A DNA stretch of 64,000 nt from Acanthornis magna (GCA_036785705.1 JAWUZG010001063.1:168047-232046), one strand, 5' to 3'; positions 1 through 13,306 are shown, counted from the first letter of the stretch. The notes: generated by a model not told the origin, from the sequence alone. A program made the numbers and translations.

Positions 1-2331
1 CTAATCTTGTCCCACTGGAAGTCACCAGATTTTTCATCTGAATTGTGTTTCCCAAAATATGTGGAGTCTTGTGATTGAACAGTGCTAGTTTATAAAGATA
101 TTGTTGGGTTTAGAATCCAAAATCTTTGAAATTTGAAATATTTGAGCTTAGGTGCTTTCCAATGTATAAATATTGATTCTTAGTACACATTGGAACAGTC
201 AAAAGTAAAGGTTGATGTTAAGAAAATGAATGAAGAACATTCCTTCCTTTTTATCATATCATTTCTGTTCATCTTCTTGTGACTTTCAGGGTTATCACTG
301 AAGCTTCTTTAAAATTTTGCAATTGCATAATGGTCTAAAAGTTGTGAATTACAAGGTGAAAAATGGAAAGACTTCAAAGTCTCTTGGCCCCTCCAGTGTA
401 TAAAGATACTTTTTGGTATCCTTAAAGATTAACTTACTTAATGATTATTTACAGTATGTGTTATGTTTCAATGAATCTCCATCTTTCTGCTGGGATATTT
501 TTATGGTCATTAATTTCAATACTGGATATTTTGTTTCAGTACTATCTAACTTGCTAATCTGTGCAATTGTGTACTGTAAAATGGTGTCCTCCTGAACTTT
601 GTATTTCCACTCTTTCTTCTGAATCCATCCACGTATTTTTTTCCTTCCTCTCTTCTGAATATCTCCATATTGATGTCAATCACTATTGCAGTACCTTCCA
701 GTACCGCTCTGAAGTGCATAAACTTGCTCTTAGACTAGCAGCTTTTCCTGGTGTCTTGGCACAGATCTGCTCAGGTGACAGTGCTGGTGAAAAGCAATTT
801 AAACCAGCCCAGTGATTGTTGGCAGTCACTCTGCCATCTCTCTCCTCCACTTAACTAAATGTAAACATCATTCATTTTCCGGCTTCAAAAAGTTTATAAT
901 TTCTGTACCCTGCAAAGCTGCTATGTGTACCTGGGGGGATAAGCAGCCAGGAGAGATGTTCTGGACAATGATTTTATCCTATCTGCATTGCTCTCTCTTT
1001 CCTTGCAGGTATCATACCAGTGTTCATACCATTCTTGAGTCCAGTGAGGAGTCAAGAATCACAGCCCACCCATAATTGTCCAAAGCTGTTTTTGAAAGTT
1101 TCCTGTCATACCTGGGGAAAAAATGCCTTTGCCTTTACCTGCTTGGGGTTAGTCCTGCCCACATACAGGGAGCAGGAGTGGTAGCTCCGTGTTGCTTTGG
1201 CCTTGGGATGCTTGTCTGTGCTAGCCTGAGCCTGATCTTGCTGACTGTGCTGCCTTTGGTAGCCCTTTCCATGGTAGTCTTATATTTAGGAACTACCTTT
1301 TGTTTTGTCAGGCACTGGGTCCTGGGGTCATCTCTCATGCTCCTGTACCTGGTGAACAGGTGAGCAGGCTTTGAGGTCTGAGCTGGGGATGAGTGTGGAG
1401 TTCCAAGTCTCTTGGCCCATCTCTTGGCAGTATCTGAGGGCACTTACGCGTCCTCAAAGGGAGCTACTACTATGACTAATTATTTACACTAAATAGCTCC
1501 CAAAATGTCCTAGATGTAGTATCAGCATACAAGAACAGCTTACTGAAATATTTCCATAGAATGACATTATATGATATATATTTCCAAATCCAAAAAAGGT
1601 AGTGAGCAAGCTAAAGTTTAATAGTGCCTTTTCCATCTCTTTTCCTCCCCCAGTTTTCTCTTTGAAGGTTTTTACTATTTCTTTTGTAGACTGAATCTCT
1701 CTGTTCATTCAGAATAATTAAAACAATTTTTTCAGTCTTAAATGTTGGATATCAATTCTGGCCTGCTGCTATGATGATAGAAAACGTGATATAAAGATTT
1801 TAATTGACAGTCTGAGCTGAATCACTATGCCTGCTAACTGTCAAGGACAACCTGTCCTGGTGATATTCCTGCAGGTTTGCCAGGTCCCTCAGCGATCCTG
1901 AGGAAACCATAGTAGCTCTGTCTGCCAAGTTTTTCTGTGTATTTCAGTGTAAAAGCGGTCAGGGTACTGAAGTCTGATTCTATTTTTGGTTTGATTTTTA
2001 TTTTCTCACCTCTCACAAATCAATTAGCCTTATTTTTAACGTAGATTTCTTTGCTTTATGTGTCTCTGCATCCACAGAAGAAAAAAAAGTAGTAAATAAT
2101 TTTTATTTCATTGCATTATTTGATTTTCCATTTTTGGTGCTATGCCCAGGCCCTGATACTTTCGGAGGTGGCTACATGAACCGCTTCAGGTCTTGCTTGT
2201 GCTGACACTTTGGGCTCTTGACTTAACTTTCTCCATGGTTTCCCCATGCTTTCTCCCTTCTCTGGGAATTCCACCAAGAGAGTATTTAGATGTGAAGTGG
2301 ATCATTCCTTATCTTCCATTCATTCACTCTT
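1..2331. other. non-coding AT-rich DNA, no supported gene
   Basis: Unique-looking AT-rich sequence. Short frames are present, including a very hydrophobic one at 1076-1363, but none has a recognisable domain. A strong acceptor-like site ends at 1008 (pyrimidine tract then TTGCAG). A further acceptor/donor pair brackets 1312-1359, where AACAG is followed by GTGAGC, 48 bases apart and open in two frames. These are weak exon hints only. No repeat family was recognised. Confidence 0.5.
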
Positions 2332-2425
2332 AGAATCATAGAAGCACTAAGGTTGGAAAAGACCTCCAAGATGATTGAGTCCAACCTTTGGTTGAACGCC
2401 ACCGTATCAACTAAACCATAGCACA
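2332..2425 (-). mobile_element. CR1 LINE 3'-end fragment
   Basis: The plus strand reads as the reverse complement of a CR1 3' end: AGAATCATAGAA, then GGTTGGAAAAGACCTCCAAGA, a GAGTCCAACC block and a block ending CTAAACCATAGCAC. The element therefore points to the minus strand with its 3' terminus near 2332. It is a short 5'-truncated copy, as is usual for CR1 in birds. The boundary at the high-coordinate side is uncertain: 2426-2600 continues without a clear CR1 match and holds a 63-codon minus-strand frame that I do not recognise. Confidence 0.75.
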
Positions 2426-2784
2426 GCAGAGTGGGTCTTGTGAGCAAAGTGGGGATTGGTGATCATCTTGGCCACAGCAGCCATGAAGCGATTGAGTTTA
2501 TAATCTCTGGTGATCGGAGGAAAAGTGCCAGCAAAATCCATACTCGACATGAGGAGAGGACACTTCAGGATGTTCAGGGAATTAGTGAATAAGGCCACCT
2601 AGGAAAATTTTTTTGCAGGTGTTGGGGTCCATCAGTGCTGATCACCTTTAAAACATCACCTCTTATGGGCACAGGAACAGGCAATTCCCAAATGTCAGAA
2701 GTCAAGCAGGTGAGGAAGATGTCTGTCTTGGCTGAACAGGAAACCTTTCTAGGAAATAAGGTAAAAAAGGAAGGTGTATGGCAT

Positions 2785-2855
2785 GAAGCTGTGTCAGGAG
2801 AGGTTTATGCTGGATATTAGAAAAAGGTTCTTCATCCAGAGGGTGTTTGGACCCC
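2785..2855 (+). mobile_element. CR1 LINE fragment, opposite orientation
   Basis: The block GTGTCAGGAGAGGTTTATG, followed by GGATATTAGAAAAAGG and TTCTTCATCCAGAGGGTG, matches the end of CR1 ORF2 and the start of its 3' untranslated region in the sense direction. It lies about 360 bases from the minus-strand CR1 fragment at 2332-2425, so two separate insertions or an inversion are needed. Edges are approximate. Confidence 0.6.
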
Positions 2856-2859
2856 CAGC

Positions 2860-5618
2860 CTGTGGCACTGCCTGCCAGGCAGGCTCTGGGCAGTGCTTGC
2901 ATGAAAGGCAGACAAGTCACCATTTTCTTGTGTTTTTGGATCACATATAATGTTAGCTCCACAGTCTTCTCATTTGTAAAATGGGAATAATAAGCTTCTC
3001 CACATGGTTAATGTTTGAGAAACTTGGGTGAAAATGTCCATAGGAATTGTTCATCTAATACAAGAGAACAATAAATGGAGACTAATATAAAAGTAGGTGC
3101 TGTGCTGTGTACTCTTCATTTTGAAAGCAATGATAGTACAGGCAGGGCATTAGAATGAGAAATTGTGTCTTGGTGGAAGCTTTCTTTTGTTTCTTTAATT
3201 TTGTAAATATCTTGTCGATTGTTCAGGGCAAAACCAGCTTTAAATTTCTATCCCACTTGACAAATTAAAATGTCGCTGCCAGTCCCTGGAGCTCTGAATT
3301 TATTTGGTAACTAATAACTACTTCTGTTTCATAAGAAGATATGCAGAGACTGTAGTGTTTGGCTCTTAGGGCAAAATGTTGGAATCTGTTCCTGCTGGTA
3401 GATTTACAGGAGCAGGTTATGGTGCCATGTTACCATCAGCCACAGAGATTGGGACTGTAAGAGTTCTGCTGAGTTAATGTCCTAGAAAATCAGACCAAGG
3501 TATCACCTGATGGAGTCAATCATATCTTTATTAAAATAATTAGATTTTCCTATTACATAAGCAGCAATAGCTTCTTCAATATCACTGTCAGATAATGAAT
3601 AATGTGGGATTATGATCTCTCTGTGGCAAAGGAGATAAAGAAAGGAACTAGAGGCAGAAAATGAAAGTTTGATGATAATATTAGAGATAAAAAAATAAAT
3701 GAATGAAAGAACTATCAGATTTAAAGAGATATCATGCAAATAGAAATGTGATAGAAATGTATAAAGAACTGGTAATGTAGAAAAAGGAAAAGTGACATAA
3801 CTCATGCAAATATGCCTCATATTTCAAAGAAGACTTTCAAAGAAATATTCCTGAAATAAAAAGAACAATTTAACAAAGGGTCTTTAAAAGTCACAAGCAG
3901 TGTTTTACGGAACATACAATTTGCTCATGGGTATGTACTGCTGCTGGGGGACTGGAGTTTATTTTAGTTCAATTAGCCTATATATATATACACTTATAAA
4001 TCTGCATTATAGGACATATGGCCATGTGGTCCTCACGCATCAAGCATCATACAAACACACTGTGAGATCAGTGAGATCCTGGGGGAGGACAGAACAAATA
4101 CAGTGCGCAGAAAAATAGCAGAAAGGACATGCCTTTGTAGCATATAACAAAGAAAATTTTGAGTTAAGGAAAAAATTCTGCCCTTTTGACTTCACAGTTG
4201 TTGGACCTTTGTACTGTGGATCTGATTCTGGTCCACAAAGCAGAAGAGTTCAGTGTGCAGCAGGGTTGTTGGGCTTTGATAGGGTGGACTCATGCCAGGC
4301 TTCATGCATTGCCTGATCATTTCTTGTGAAATGAGTTACTCTCATTTTCATCTTAGGAGAAATATTTTGTTTGCGAAACACGTAGCTGCATATTCACTTA
4401 TGCTTCCCAAGCATGTGAATGCATGGGGTGAGATGGATGGCAGTAATTTTCACAGCTTAAGTTGCCACTTTATCATGGGGAAGCAAATAGGATCCATACG
4501 AGGTACATGTTATTGCAGAGTATGTTCCTTGTGTATCATTTGGCTGCAGTTAAAGCCCATCAAATCTCCTTTATGGCTTCTTATATCTCAAGATTCTATT
4601 TACGTCAGATTTCATGTGTGTATTTCACTAGAGGCTGCATTCAAAGCAACGTATTCCAGACAGGAGAGCAGCTGCTGGCTGCTGCCATGCTAGGATGGAA
4701 ATTCAGGCAAAAAACATCTGTGAAATCAGGGAAAATTAGAATTCCTTGTGCTAAAGGAGATGTCACATTCAGGAAAGGGCTTTTCTTTAATAATTCTTAC
4801 TTAGTATACTGGAGTTTGCTGTCCATTGATCTCATTAGGTCACACAAAATGCTTTGTCTTAGGATGATACATACTAGGGAAAATACACGTTTCGATATAA
4901 AAGATGAAGCAAAATGCATATGACTGACTAAAGAACACAGTTCTTTATCAGTTGAGGGACGTATGGCATCCTGGTACCCTCTATACCCTGTTTCTCATGA
5001 TGAAACAGATAGGGACAGTAATGTAATGTTCTAAATACACCAAAAATTGTTAAAGGTTGCCTGAAACACTGACTTGAAAATTCAGTACTGAAAACTTTTG
5101 GTAGCGGCTGCCATTTTCATGCATTAAGAAAGCAGGGATATTAATCCTTGGGAAAATACATTATCATAGCTGTCTTTTGGACGTCTGTTGTCCAGTTCTT
5201 ACTCTGTGCTATTCAGCTGAGGGTTCTGCTGGAAAGGTTTATCTTTAAAAAAAATGATAATTATGAATAGTGAGCTTTCTTGGGCCTTTACAGTTCTTTG
5301 GTTCTCACCCTCGGTGCATCTGTGCCATGGTTTGAATGATGAAGCTGTTGGATGTGCAGGTGGGTGCTCTCCGTTTAGTGTGTCCTGCATTGCCCCCGGG
5401 CTCGAGGGATATGAATTAGATGCATCTGCCCTCTCAGAACCTCTGCCAGGGCTCTGTAAGTAATTAGGTGGAATTATGGCATATTAAAATATGCTGATAC
5501 ATTTGAAAAGATGTTACTGTAACAGTGGGATTTTTAGAAATGAAAGCTCTCTACTGTGTTTCAAGTCTGCTGTGGCCAAAAGCTAACCTAGTAGGAAACA
5601 CAGCCAGCAATGATAGGC
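2860..5618. other. non-coding DNA with one candidate minus-strand exon
   Basis: AT-rich unique sequence. The only part with coding-like character is 3507-3620 on the minus strand, listed separately. Overlapping plus-strand frames at 4292-4923 have no domain, no splice context and ordinary composition, so I treat them as chance. A somewhat GC-richer patch lies at 5290-5455 and ends in a GTAAGT donor-like site. Confidence 0.5.
3507..3620 (-). CDS. candidate internal coding exon, gene unknown
   Basis: On the minus strand a long pyrimidine tract (CCTTTCTTTATCTCC and more) ends in CCACAG just before this segment. The segment ends ATCAG followed by GTGATA. It is 114 bases long, a multiple of three. 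Only one of the three frames is open, starting and ending in phase 2, so the exon would be symmetric. The 37 full codons give a soluble, acidic-to-mixed peptide containing SDSDIEEAIAAYVIGKS, with no cysteines and no membrane segment. The acceptor is strong; the donor is weak because position +5 is T. I do not recognise the protein. It could be a rarely used exon, a decayed exon or chance. Confidence 0.3.
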
Positions 5619-5639
5619 TTTTTTTTTTTTTTTTTTTTT
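5619..5639. repeat. poly-T tract
   Basis: An uninterrupted run of 21 T. It could be the tail of an old retroposed sequence on the minus strand, but no retroposon body was recognised beside it. A similar run of 18 T lies at 22937-22954. Confidence 0.9.
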
Positions 5640-8600
5640 CGGATTTAGTAACCTGAATTTCAGCTACAAAAAGATTTTACAACTTTCATATATATTGATG
5701 AGGTTAATCTAAAGAGAGTTTATCTCTGTAATCTAATTTGCAAGATTAATTGCTGAGCTGTTTTTTTATGTATTTTATCCTTACATCCACAGTATGTACA
5801 GTCATCCCAATGTCCAATTAATCTTTTTTAAAAAAATCAATACAGAAATTGAACTTGAGCTTTTGAATGCCGTGTTAATGCCTGGCTTGGGCAACAAAAT
5901 GGTATGGTCCTTTCAGATGAGACATTGTCCACTGCTTTTCTTCTGTAGTGCCTGGGAAAAGCAGCCCTAGAGTTGCAGTCTTGGCATTAGCACAGTCCCA
6001 AAAATGCACATCAGGAGGCATTGCTTGTATGGCATGACAATGTGCTCTGCTTGCTGCATGTAGGAATGTGTAACAATATCTATCATTTTTGGAGGTAGTC
6101 ATGCAACTTACATTATTTTCTCCCTAGCAGAGGTTTTCTCTTCTGCTACCACTGGAAAACACTTCAAGTGGTTAATAGAAAATCCAGTCCCTTATCTGTG
6201 AGCTTGTTACATATGCCTGCCATTTGTTCATATTATCCCAACAGCTTGTAGAATATCGTCATTCATTTCCAAAGTATCAGAAAAAGGCAGTGATCTACCT
6301 CAATTCCCCTTCCTCTGCTTCCACAGACTCAAGCTCCGTGCAGCCTTGCAGCTGCGCGGTGTGGGAGTTGTGTGGTTTTGGGCTGCCCATGCAGTGCTGA
6401 CAGGTCAGGAATGTGAGAGGGAGCACTGGCACTGATTTCCAAGAAATCATGAAACAGTGATTTTTAGCTGAAAAGAGAGTATAGGCGAGGTTTTGTGATA
6501 GTCTCAATTTGCAAGATGATTGCTCAGGAAATGTAGGGGGAGGAAAATGAAAGGGGGTGGCAGAAAGGTAGGGGGACCTTTGGATATACTTAGGCTATCA
6601 GATTATAGACAGCTTTGTGAAAAGCGAGTTATGAACTGCTCTAGGAAGCAGTAGTAAGGTAGAGAGAAGAGATGTAATAAGACATTTCTGCATGTGAAGA
6701 AAGCGTCTTTGCTGCCCACCTGATCGTAATCTTACTTTTGTTTTGAATACTGAAGGAAATTATGCATCAACTGACAACAGGGCTTTTCAGATGCCTCTGG
6801 CAGTTTGCATGCCAAACCACACCTTAATCAGTGATAATTCATTCAGAAAATCTTGTAGACATGGGACTTGTGTAATGAGATCACATAGTCTTCTGTGGAG
6901 CATAGTCCTCATCTAGAAAAAGATAACAGTTAGCTAATTTTCATCATTCTGATTTGACATTTCAATGCAAGTCATGTGGTAGCTCTGAATTGCAGGTGAG
7001 TCAGAGTGTGGAAGAGCCTTCTGCACAAGAGAAACTATAGCTTTTAGCATTGAATTTTAATTCTCATGGAAAACAAGCAAACCTGTTACTGGGAACTTGT
7101 CAAACATCCAAATGAAGAAAATACCAATTTAGAGTTCAGCTAGACTCCTCTCTAATTAGTGTTCTTACAGCGTGGCAATGACCATGGTAGATGCTCTTGG
7201 AGATTGTCACCGCCTGAGACTAGAGATGAACCATCAAATTCATTGGAGCAGTCAGCGTTTCCTTTTATGTGTGTACATGTTCTTGGCAGCTGAAAAAGTG
7301 TTTCTCTCTTAAATGAGTATGTTCCTATCAGGTAAAATCTGATCATAAGACGAACAATTGCAGTGTGTTATATTTCACTGTCAATCTCTTTACTTAATTG
7401 CTTTTTTCTTTTTTCTTTTTAAAGCAAAGGCTATGATAGAAAGTTTAGTCTGAACTCAGTTGCTTTTTCTAACACAAACCATTGAATGTACTGAAAATCT
7501 ATGGCTAATTAAAGAATTTTTTAATTTAGAATATAAGTACTACCATGGATCCATTAATTTTGTGGCAGGCATACCTAATACAGTCTTGTATTTTTTAGGT
7601 ATTATTTAAACTAGCAGATAGTTTTCTGCTTTTTCAGGTTCTCTATTAAGCTAATATTTGGAATACCTTAGAACCAAAGGTTTCTGTAAGGAATTTTTGC
7701 GGTGTGGAACTGCTTTAAAATATGTATCAGTCACACATAGGAACTTGTGGCATTCTAAGCTTCTTGTTTCTTTGAGGGCCAGCCAAAATTTCAACACAAA
7801 GTCTTGATATCCATGCTTGCCAGAGTTGATTTATGACTTAACCAGAACAAAATTTGGCACACATGACTGCTGAACTCCAGCCCAGCTTAAAGCACATAAC
7901 TCCTGCAGCATGCACAGCAAGTGGAGCCAGGTGTATGTCCAGCAGGGAAGGGAAGGTGGTGGCTGTTGGATGTGGGTGCCATGTCTCCTCCATGTGACCT
8001 CAAGTCCACCAAGTGGACTCAGCCAGCAGTTAATTAAAAAGTTGTTATGAAAAGTGGCAGAAAAACTTCATCCATGCTTTAAGAGAGAGCTGGTTCAGCT
8101 TTGCTGATAGAAGGAAAAAGTTTGGTTTGCTCTTCAGCCAGCAGATCGGACTGTGTACAGGCAACAAGCAGATTTTCTGGAAGATTTTTTTGTTATGTTC
8201 CATTTTATTTTAAAATTTTTCACAAGAGATTCTTGCTCTAGCACTGTATTTAAATAGAATTTAGGGCATTGTTTTTAGTGAATATAAGCCAGGGAATGTC
8301 ATGGGTTCACTACCATCATAATGAATATTTTATTACAGCAGCTGAAATCTTGGATTTTGATGAGGAGAGGGCACCATTGTTTCAGTTCTGTGAAATCTCT
8401 CTGCGGATCATTACCTTACTTATTTATTTAGTTTTTGAGACAGGCAGAGCATTAGTGAATATCAGGAAGAAAACATGATCTGATCCAATTTTAAGCTCTT
8501 TGTCAAAACAGTAAAGCAAACTTTTCCTATCTGTCTGATGATTTCTGTGATTGTGAAATAAAGCTAGCCTAGCTTTTGGACTGGTTCAGGGCCAAGGGAT

Positions 8601-11600
8601 AACTGATCATCAAGTGGAGATGTTTTCATTTATCAGTTTATTTTTTTGCCCTTCCACAGAGACTGGCCAAATAAAATATTTTCTTAGTGCCCTGCTCGCC
8701 ACTCTGGTGTTTTCATCAATTTCACTCTGTCTCTGGGGCTACAAGTGTCAGTCAGTTGCAATAAGGTGTCATTTTTGCCACTTCTGTGTTTATTAGGAGC
8801 TCTCAGATATTTACTGCCCAGTTTCCTGGACCTGTGCCTTGGGTGAGCCGTGTGGGACACGTGCTCGAGAGCTGTGGCAGAAATGTGTGCGGCCGATCTG
8901 GGCACAGCAGTAATAAAATACAGAGCTAAGGATCATTTCCTGCCCACTGATAGGCAAGTTCAGCAAACTCTATTTATGTTTCTTGCTTGATGTAAATTTT
9001 TGACCTTTATGATTCAGTGGACAGCCTAAAAATGTCTGAATGAATTGATAAGAATCAGTAGCCAAAAACCAGGAATCTTGGCTTTGTTACTGATAGAAAA
9101 ATAGCTTTCTTCTCTTCCTTCCTTTTCACAGAAAATGGCAAAAGTCGGATTTTTTTTTTTAATTGCTTAAGCATGGTGTTTCCTCATCTGCTGTTCCTCC
9201 AGAACCTTTTGTGAAGCAGGCAAATTAGATCCTGCTCTGGCATCGAAAGTGCAGACACATTTGATGTACAGTACAACAGCTGAGAAGTCCTGCAATGGGG
9301 CAGTCCTACCAAATGCTGTCTGCTAAGGTGAAGCTGTACTGCCCCAGACCCCCTTTGGGTTTTGAGGCAGGCAGTGTGTTGCAGGCTGGGCAGTCAGGCA
9401 GTGAATAAACAGTAAGTAGTTTAAATAGAAATGGGGTGCAGAAGATTTCAAGACTGGTTCTTCACCTTGACTATTTTGTTATGTTAGGAATTAATGAATG
9501 TGTTACCATTCTTCAGTGAGCCTCAGGCTAATAACTCTGTGAGCTTAGATACCCTCAAGGTAATTTTTTCCTTCCTTTTAAATCAGGCCAATTTAGTAAA
9601 TGTCAAGCAGTCTGGAATAAGAAATGACTAATTTTGTGTCATTTTATGTCTTTTGGTAACCATGATTATATCTATCCTGAGTGTGATCAGTTAGAAAACT
9701 TGAAAAAATTGTGCTCTCTTCAATCTGGGCAAAGTAGTACCACAGCAGCATTTAGCAATCCTTTAAGATTTCTGGAGCCAGAATGTTGTTAGGTTCCTAT
9801 AAAGTTTAATGATGCATGGTGTAATGAAAATGATGTAATAGCACAAAGTTAAACAGGATACTTCATTTGCAGATTGGAAATTAGAGATGGATCTGGCCTT
9901 TTTCCCTTGCTGTGTGGGAACGTTGGAATGTAGTTCTGGTTTGGGCACCCCACGTGCACTGCCTGCAATTGCCTTTGCAGGATGCACGAACAAAATTCAT
10001 CTGAAACTGCAGAGTCACTTGTGAAGTACCAGAGGGGCATGAAGTTCTGTAAAAGCAAGACCATGAAACAACTAGAGCAGCTAAAACTGCCTGTGGTAGA
10101 GAGAACATGATGTGCGATTTAAATATCAATAGTAGTTGATGTAAAATAAAGAAAATACCTGCAATCTGTCTTGGACTCCTGTCTGTGGCTTGGATGAGGG
10201 AGCAGAAGAAATGATTGCAAAAAAGTTTTGCGGGGCACACGGGACGGTCTGGCTTCAGTTTTACAAATGGCTTAAAAGTTCAGTTATCAAAATTAGTTCT
10301 CATAGCACAGTTTGGAGTTTTTGGTGTGTGAAAGGAGAGGAGATGGGAAAGAAGGGAAAGGCAAGGTGGGTGTGCAGCACTGTTGGGCAAAGGGAGATGT
10401 ATGGAATAGGTCTGCCTGGTTAAAGACATTCTCCCTGCCCCAAGGACTCCAAAATGGCCATCAGTATAGGGAGGGAGGATTTAAAGAATTACACTGAAAT
10501 GGTGCTAGCTGAAAAGGTCAGGGGAGTTGAAATCTACTATTACTACCTGTAGCAAAGCTAGTATCTGCAGATGAAAGCTGCTGGGGTAGGAGGGAAATAC
10601 CTACAAAGAACAAACTGAAGTGGACTCCCACAGTAATTCTATCCCTCTGAGTTAAAGCTGATTCTTTCAGAATCCAGAAATATTCACTTTGCGGCATCCC
10701 TAAAGTGGGAACAGAGCAGTACATACAAATTATGTCCTAATCTCACCCTAATCTTATGGCAGAAGAGAAAGAATCAGTAAAAAGACAAGTGGAACTCAAC
10801 CAAAAGCAACTAACAAACATTGCTAACTAACATTTTAATGCTAGAGCAGTTATTAGGCACCAAAAAATGATCTATCTTCGAGATTCTTGGAGTTCAAATA
10901 ATTTTCTCAAATGAGTGCTAAGGTCTTTGTCATGCTTCTGATCTGCACTCTCATTCTTAGACTACACCCAAGTTTGTGGCTTTTAGATTGGCTAAATAAC
11001 TGATGAGCCATGCTCATGCTCAGAGTCTGACACTGCTGGTGTTCTTTGCAGTGTAGGAGAGATTTTTCACCAGCTTCAGGGCATGGGACACCTGCTGCCA
11101 TCCCTTAAGCAATAAACTTGACGGTTTGTAACAGATGCTTTATAAGGCATTTTCATAATGTGCTGTTCTGTGTTTCCTTTTACTGTTCCTGTTAAATCAA
11201 GATTTTAAAGCTGTTTTCTTTTAAGGCAAGTGACAAGTGAATCACTAAGTAAGGGTACAGAGACAGACAGTTTGACAGCCCATGGAAACAACAATCCAGG
11301 GTATGAATGGCAAAGCTGATGTGTAATTCTGATTTATACATTGCTAAATAGTGAAAATTTCTAGGAACAGTTGCATAGTTTTGGAAGTTTCTTCTTTAAA
11401 ATAATTTTCCCCTGTGTTGCAAGTGAGCATCAGCAGCTGTGGCTCAAAATATGGCCAAGTATGAGGAGAGGAATTGGAATTTTTTCCCTTTGAGTTCTCA
11501 TTAGCCATCATCAGTGTGGTTCTCATGGCTTTCTGTCTTCTGTTTCCTGTGATTTCTAGATGACTGCTGTCCCTTCTATGGCCGTGTACTTCTTGCCCCT

Positions 11601-13270
11601 GCTTTGATAATAGCATTTTGGTGAAGGCTTGCTCAAATTGTTTGTGGCTTTGCTGCAATAAGTGGTTATTACATCCATGATGCTCTAGTAGGGGGTTTCT
11701 TTCCCTGTTCCTTCTGAATGTTTGTGCACACACACTGGCACAGCTGGTGCTGAACACCACTATAAATGTCCCTGCAGTCCCTGTGAGGAGTCCTGGTGGA
11801 GGCAAAGCAGGCACTGCCTGGTGTGCCTGAGTCCCTTCCTTGGTGGCACATTGGTGCTGGGGCTCCCTTTGAGCTCACTGCTGGGTGTGCTCTCCAGGGT
11901 GCAGAATGGACATTTTCACCATCCCAACTGTTGCTAAATAGGCTGATTAATCAATATGTCTGTATTAATTTCTGTACTTCCTTACTCTGTCCTAACTCTT
12001 TAGGAGCTCATCAGAATATAAGATTCATTGTAGCTGTTCCCACAAAAGTGCATTACTTCAAAACTACTTTTGTTTGTTCAGGGTCCTGTGAAGTTTAGAG
12101 TGTCTTAAAGAAGTTATTATTAAAATGTCTTCTGTCTAGAATCAGGTAAGAGCTCAAGGACATGCTACAAATTCTCTTAATGTGATCAGGGGGATTGGAT
12201 TAGACAGCTTTCACAGATGCACACTGGTACCACTCCCACGGAAAGGACAGATGATCCCAACTAGAAGATATTCTGAAATGCAGAGCTCCAAAAAAAACTT
12301 GCAGAGGTTTTCATTCTGAATACCTTAAACTTTTTGTCTTGCACTTCATAGTCCAATTACTTTCTTTTGGTCTTTCTGTGAAAATCTGTTCCTTCTTCAG
12401 AGTCTTTTGCAGTTTGCCACAGTGGCTGTGGCTTGATGCCAGCTGGGTACACAATCTGACTTGCTGTGAGACAAGACTGGGGACTCTTCCAAATAGCTGG
12501 CAACTACAAATATCTGCAAAACAGAGACAGGCAACTTTGCTGCCAGCTGTCTCTGTCTGACAAAAATGCCATCTTGGGTTACATGCACAGGAGAGAACTA
12601 ATAGTTTAAAAAAATGCGGGTTTTTTTGTTTGTTTGATTTAGCGGGGTTTTTGTTAAGTCAGCTGAGCTAAAGAATCAAAGTTTTCACAGCTTATGTAGG
12701 ACTTAAGAGGAATACACATTGTGGCTTTAGCTTCAGTTTTCAACAGATTCAAGGTATTTGTAGTGATCTTTACAGAAACAGGGTTATTGTTCGTATTTAT
12801 GTTTTGAGGAAAAATAATTTCTGTGTAGATGACCTGTAATACAGAAGATGTTCACATAATTATAAAGAAAATTTAAACATTGGAAGGGAAGGAAGTGTTT
12901 AAGATAAATGTTCATAAATATAAATCAACACTAATAAAAGGGAAATGGTGCTTATCACTGTTTGATGGAGTGTATTAAGATAAATGTTTTCTAAGCACTG
13001 CAATGAATGAAATTCAGGTGCATTTAAAAGTTAAGTACATTATTTTAAAAACTGAAACCCAAATCTGTTAGTCATTTCATTATGTTTTAAAAATGTTTTA
13101 AACACTTCCGTCTGTCCAGAGTGGGAGATGTTGTCTCATCATCTAATTCTCTGCTTCCTACTCTACTGAAATCTAATCAGAGGGGAATCTCCCCATCCTC
13201 TGGGAGGAATGAGCTTAACCTCTTGCCTAAGCTATTTATATTAACAGAAAATATTTCACTCCTACTTTTC
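5640..13270. other. non-coding DNA, no supported gene
   Basis: AT-rich unique sequence with many homeodomain-like TAAT motifs (for example around 7500-7560). The longest frame is 156 codons on the minus strand at 11344-11814; it lacks any domain, signal peptide or splice context I can support. A possible minus-strand exon at 7169-7289 is listed separately. No transposon family was recognised here. Confidence 0.5.
7169..7289 (-). CDS. weak candidate exon, gene unknown
   Basis: Minus-strand segment of 121 bases preceded by CACTTTTTCAG and followed by GTAAGA. One frame is open throughout, starting in phase 0 and ending in phase 1. It encodes a hydrophilic peptide with two cysteines. The pyrimidine tract is short, and the end phase does not match the start phase of the other minus-strand candidate at 3507-3620. 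I cannot name it, and chance is a serious alternative. Confidence 0.18.
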
Positions 13271-13275
13271 CTTTT

Positions 13276-13306
13276 GTTGTTGTTGTTGTTTTGTTTTGTC
13301 TGCAAG
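13276..13306. repeat. GTT-type simple repeat
   Basis: A short run of GTT units followed by TTTGTTTTG. It is an ordinary microsatellite-like tract within non-coding DNA. Confidence 0.8.

Noticed and set aside
1076..1363. 95-codon hydrophobic frame resembling a membrane protein
   Set aside because: No ATG at the start, no family match and no convincing exon context; leucine/valine richness follows from pyrimidine-rich DNA.
2030..2090. Minus-strand segment between a strong acceptor and a GTGAGA donor
   Set aside because: All three frames contain stops, so no coding exon is supported.
4292..4923. Overlapping plus-strand frames of 133 and 153 codons
   Set aside because: Two different frames are open over the same DNA, neither with a domain or splice sites, which suggests chance.
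11344..11814. 156-codon minus-strand frame, one of the longest outside the ERV
   Set aside because: No recognisable domain, no splice context, and composition like the surroundings. A protein search could reverse this.
12121..12150. Another AG|GTAAGA junction on the plus strand
   Set aside because: The upstream tract is short and interrupted, there is no second donor downstream, and the donor is weaker.
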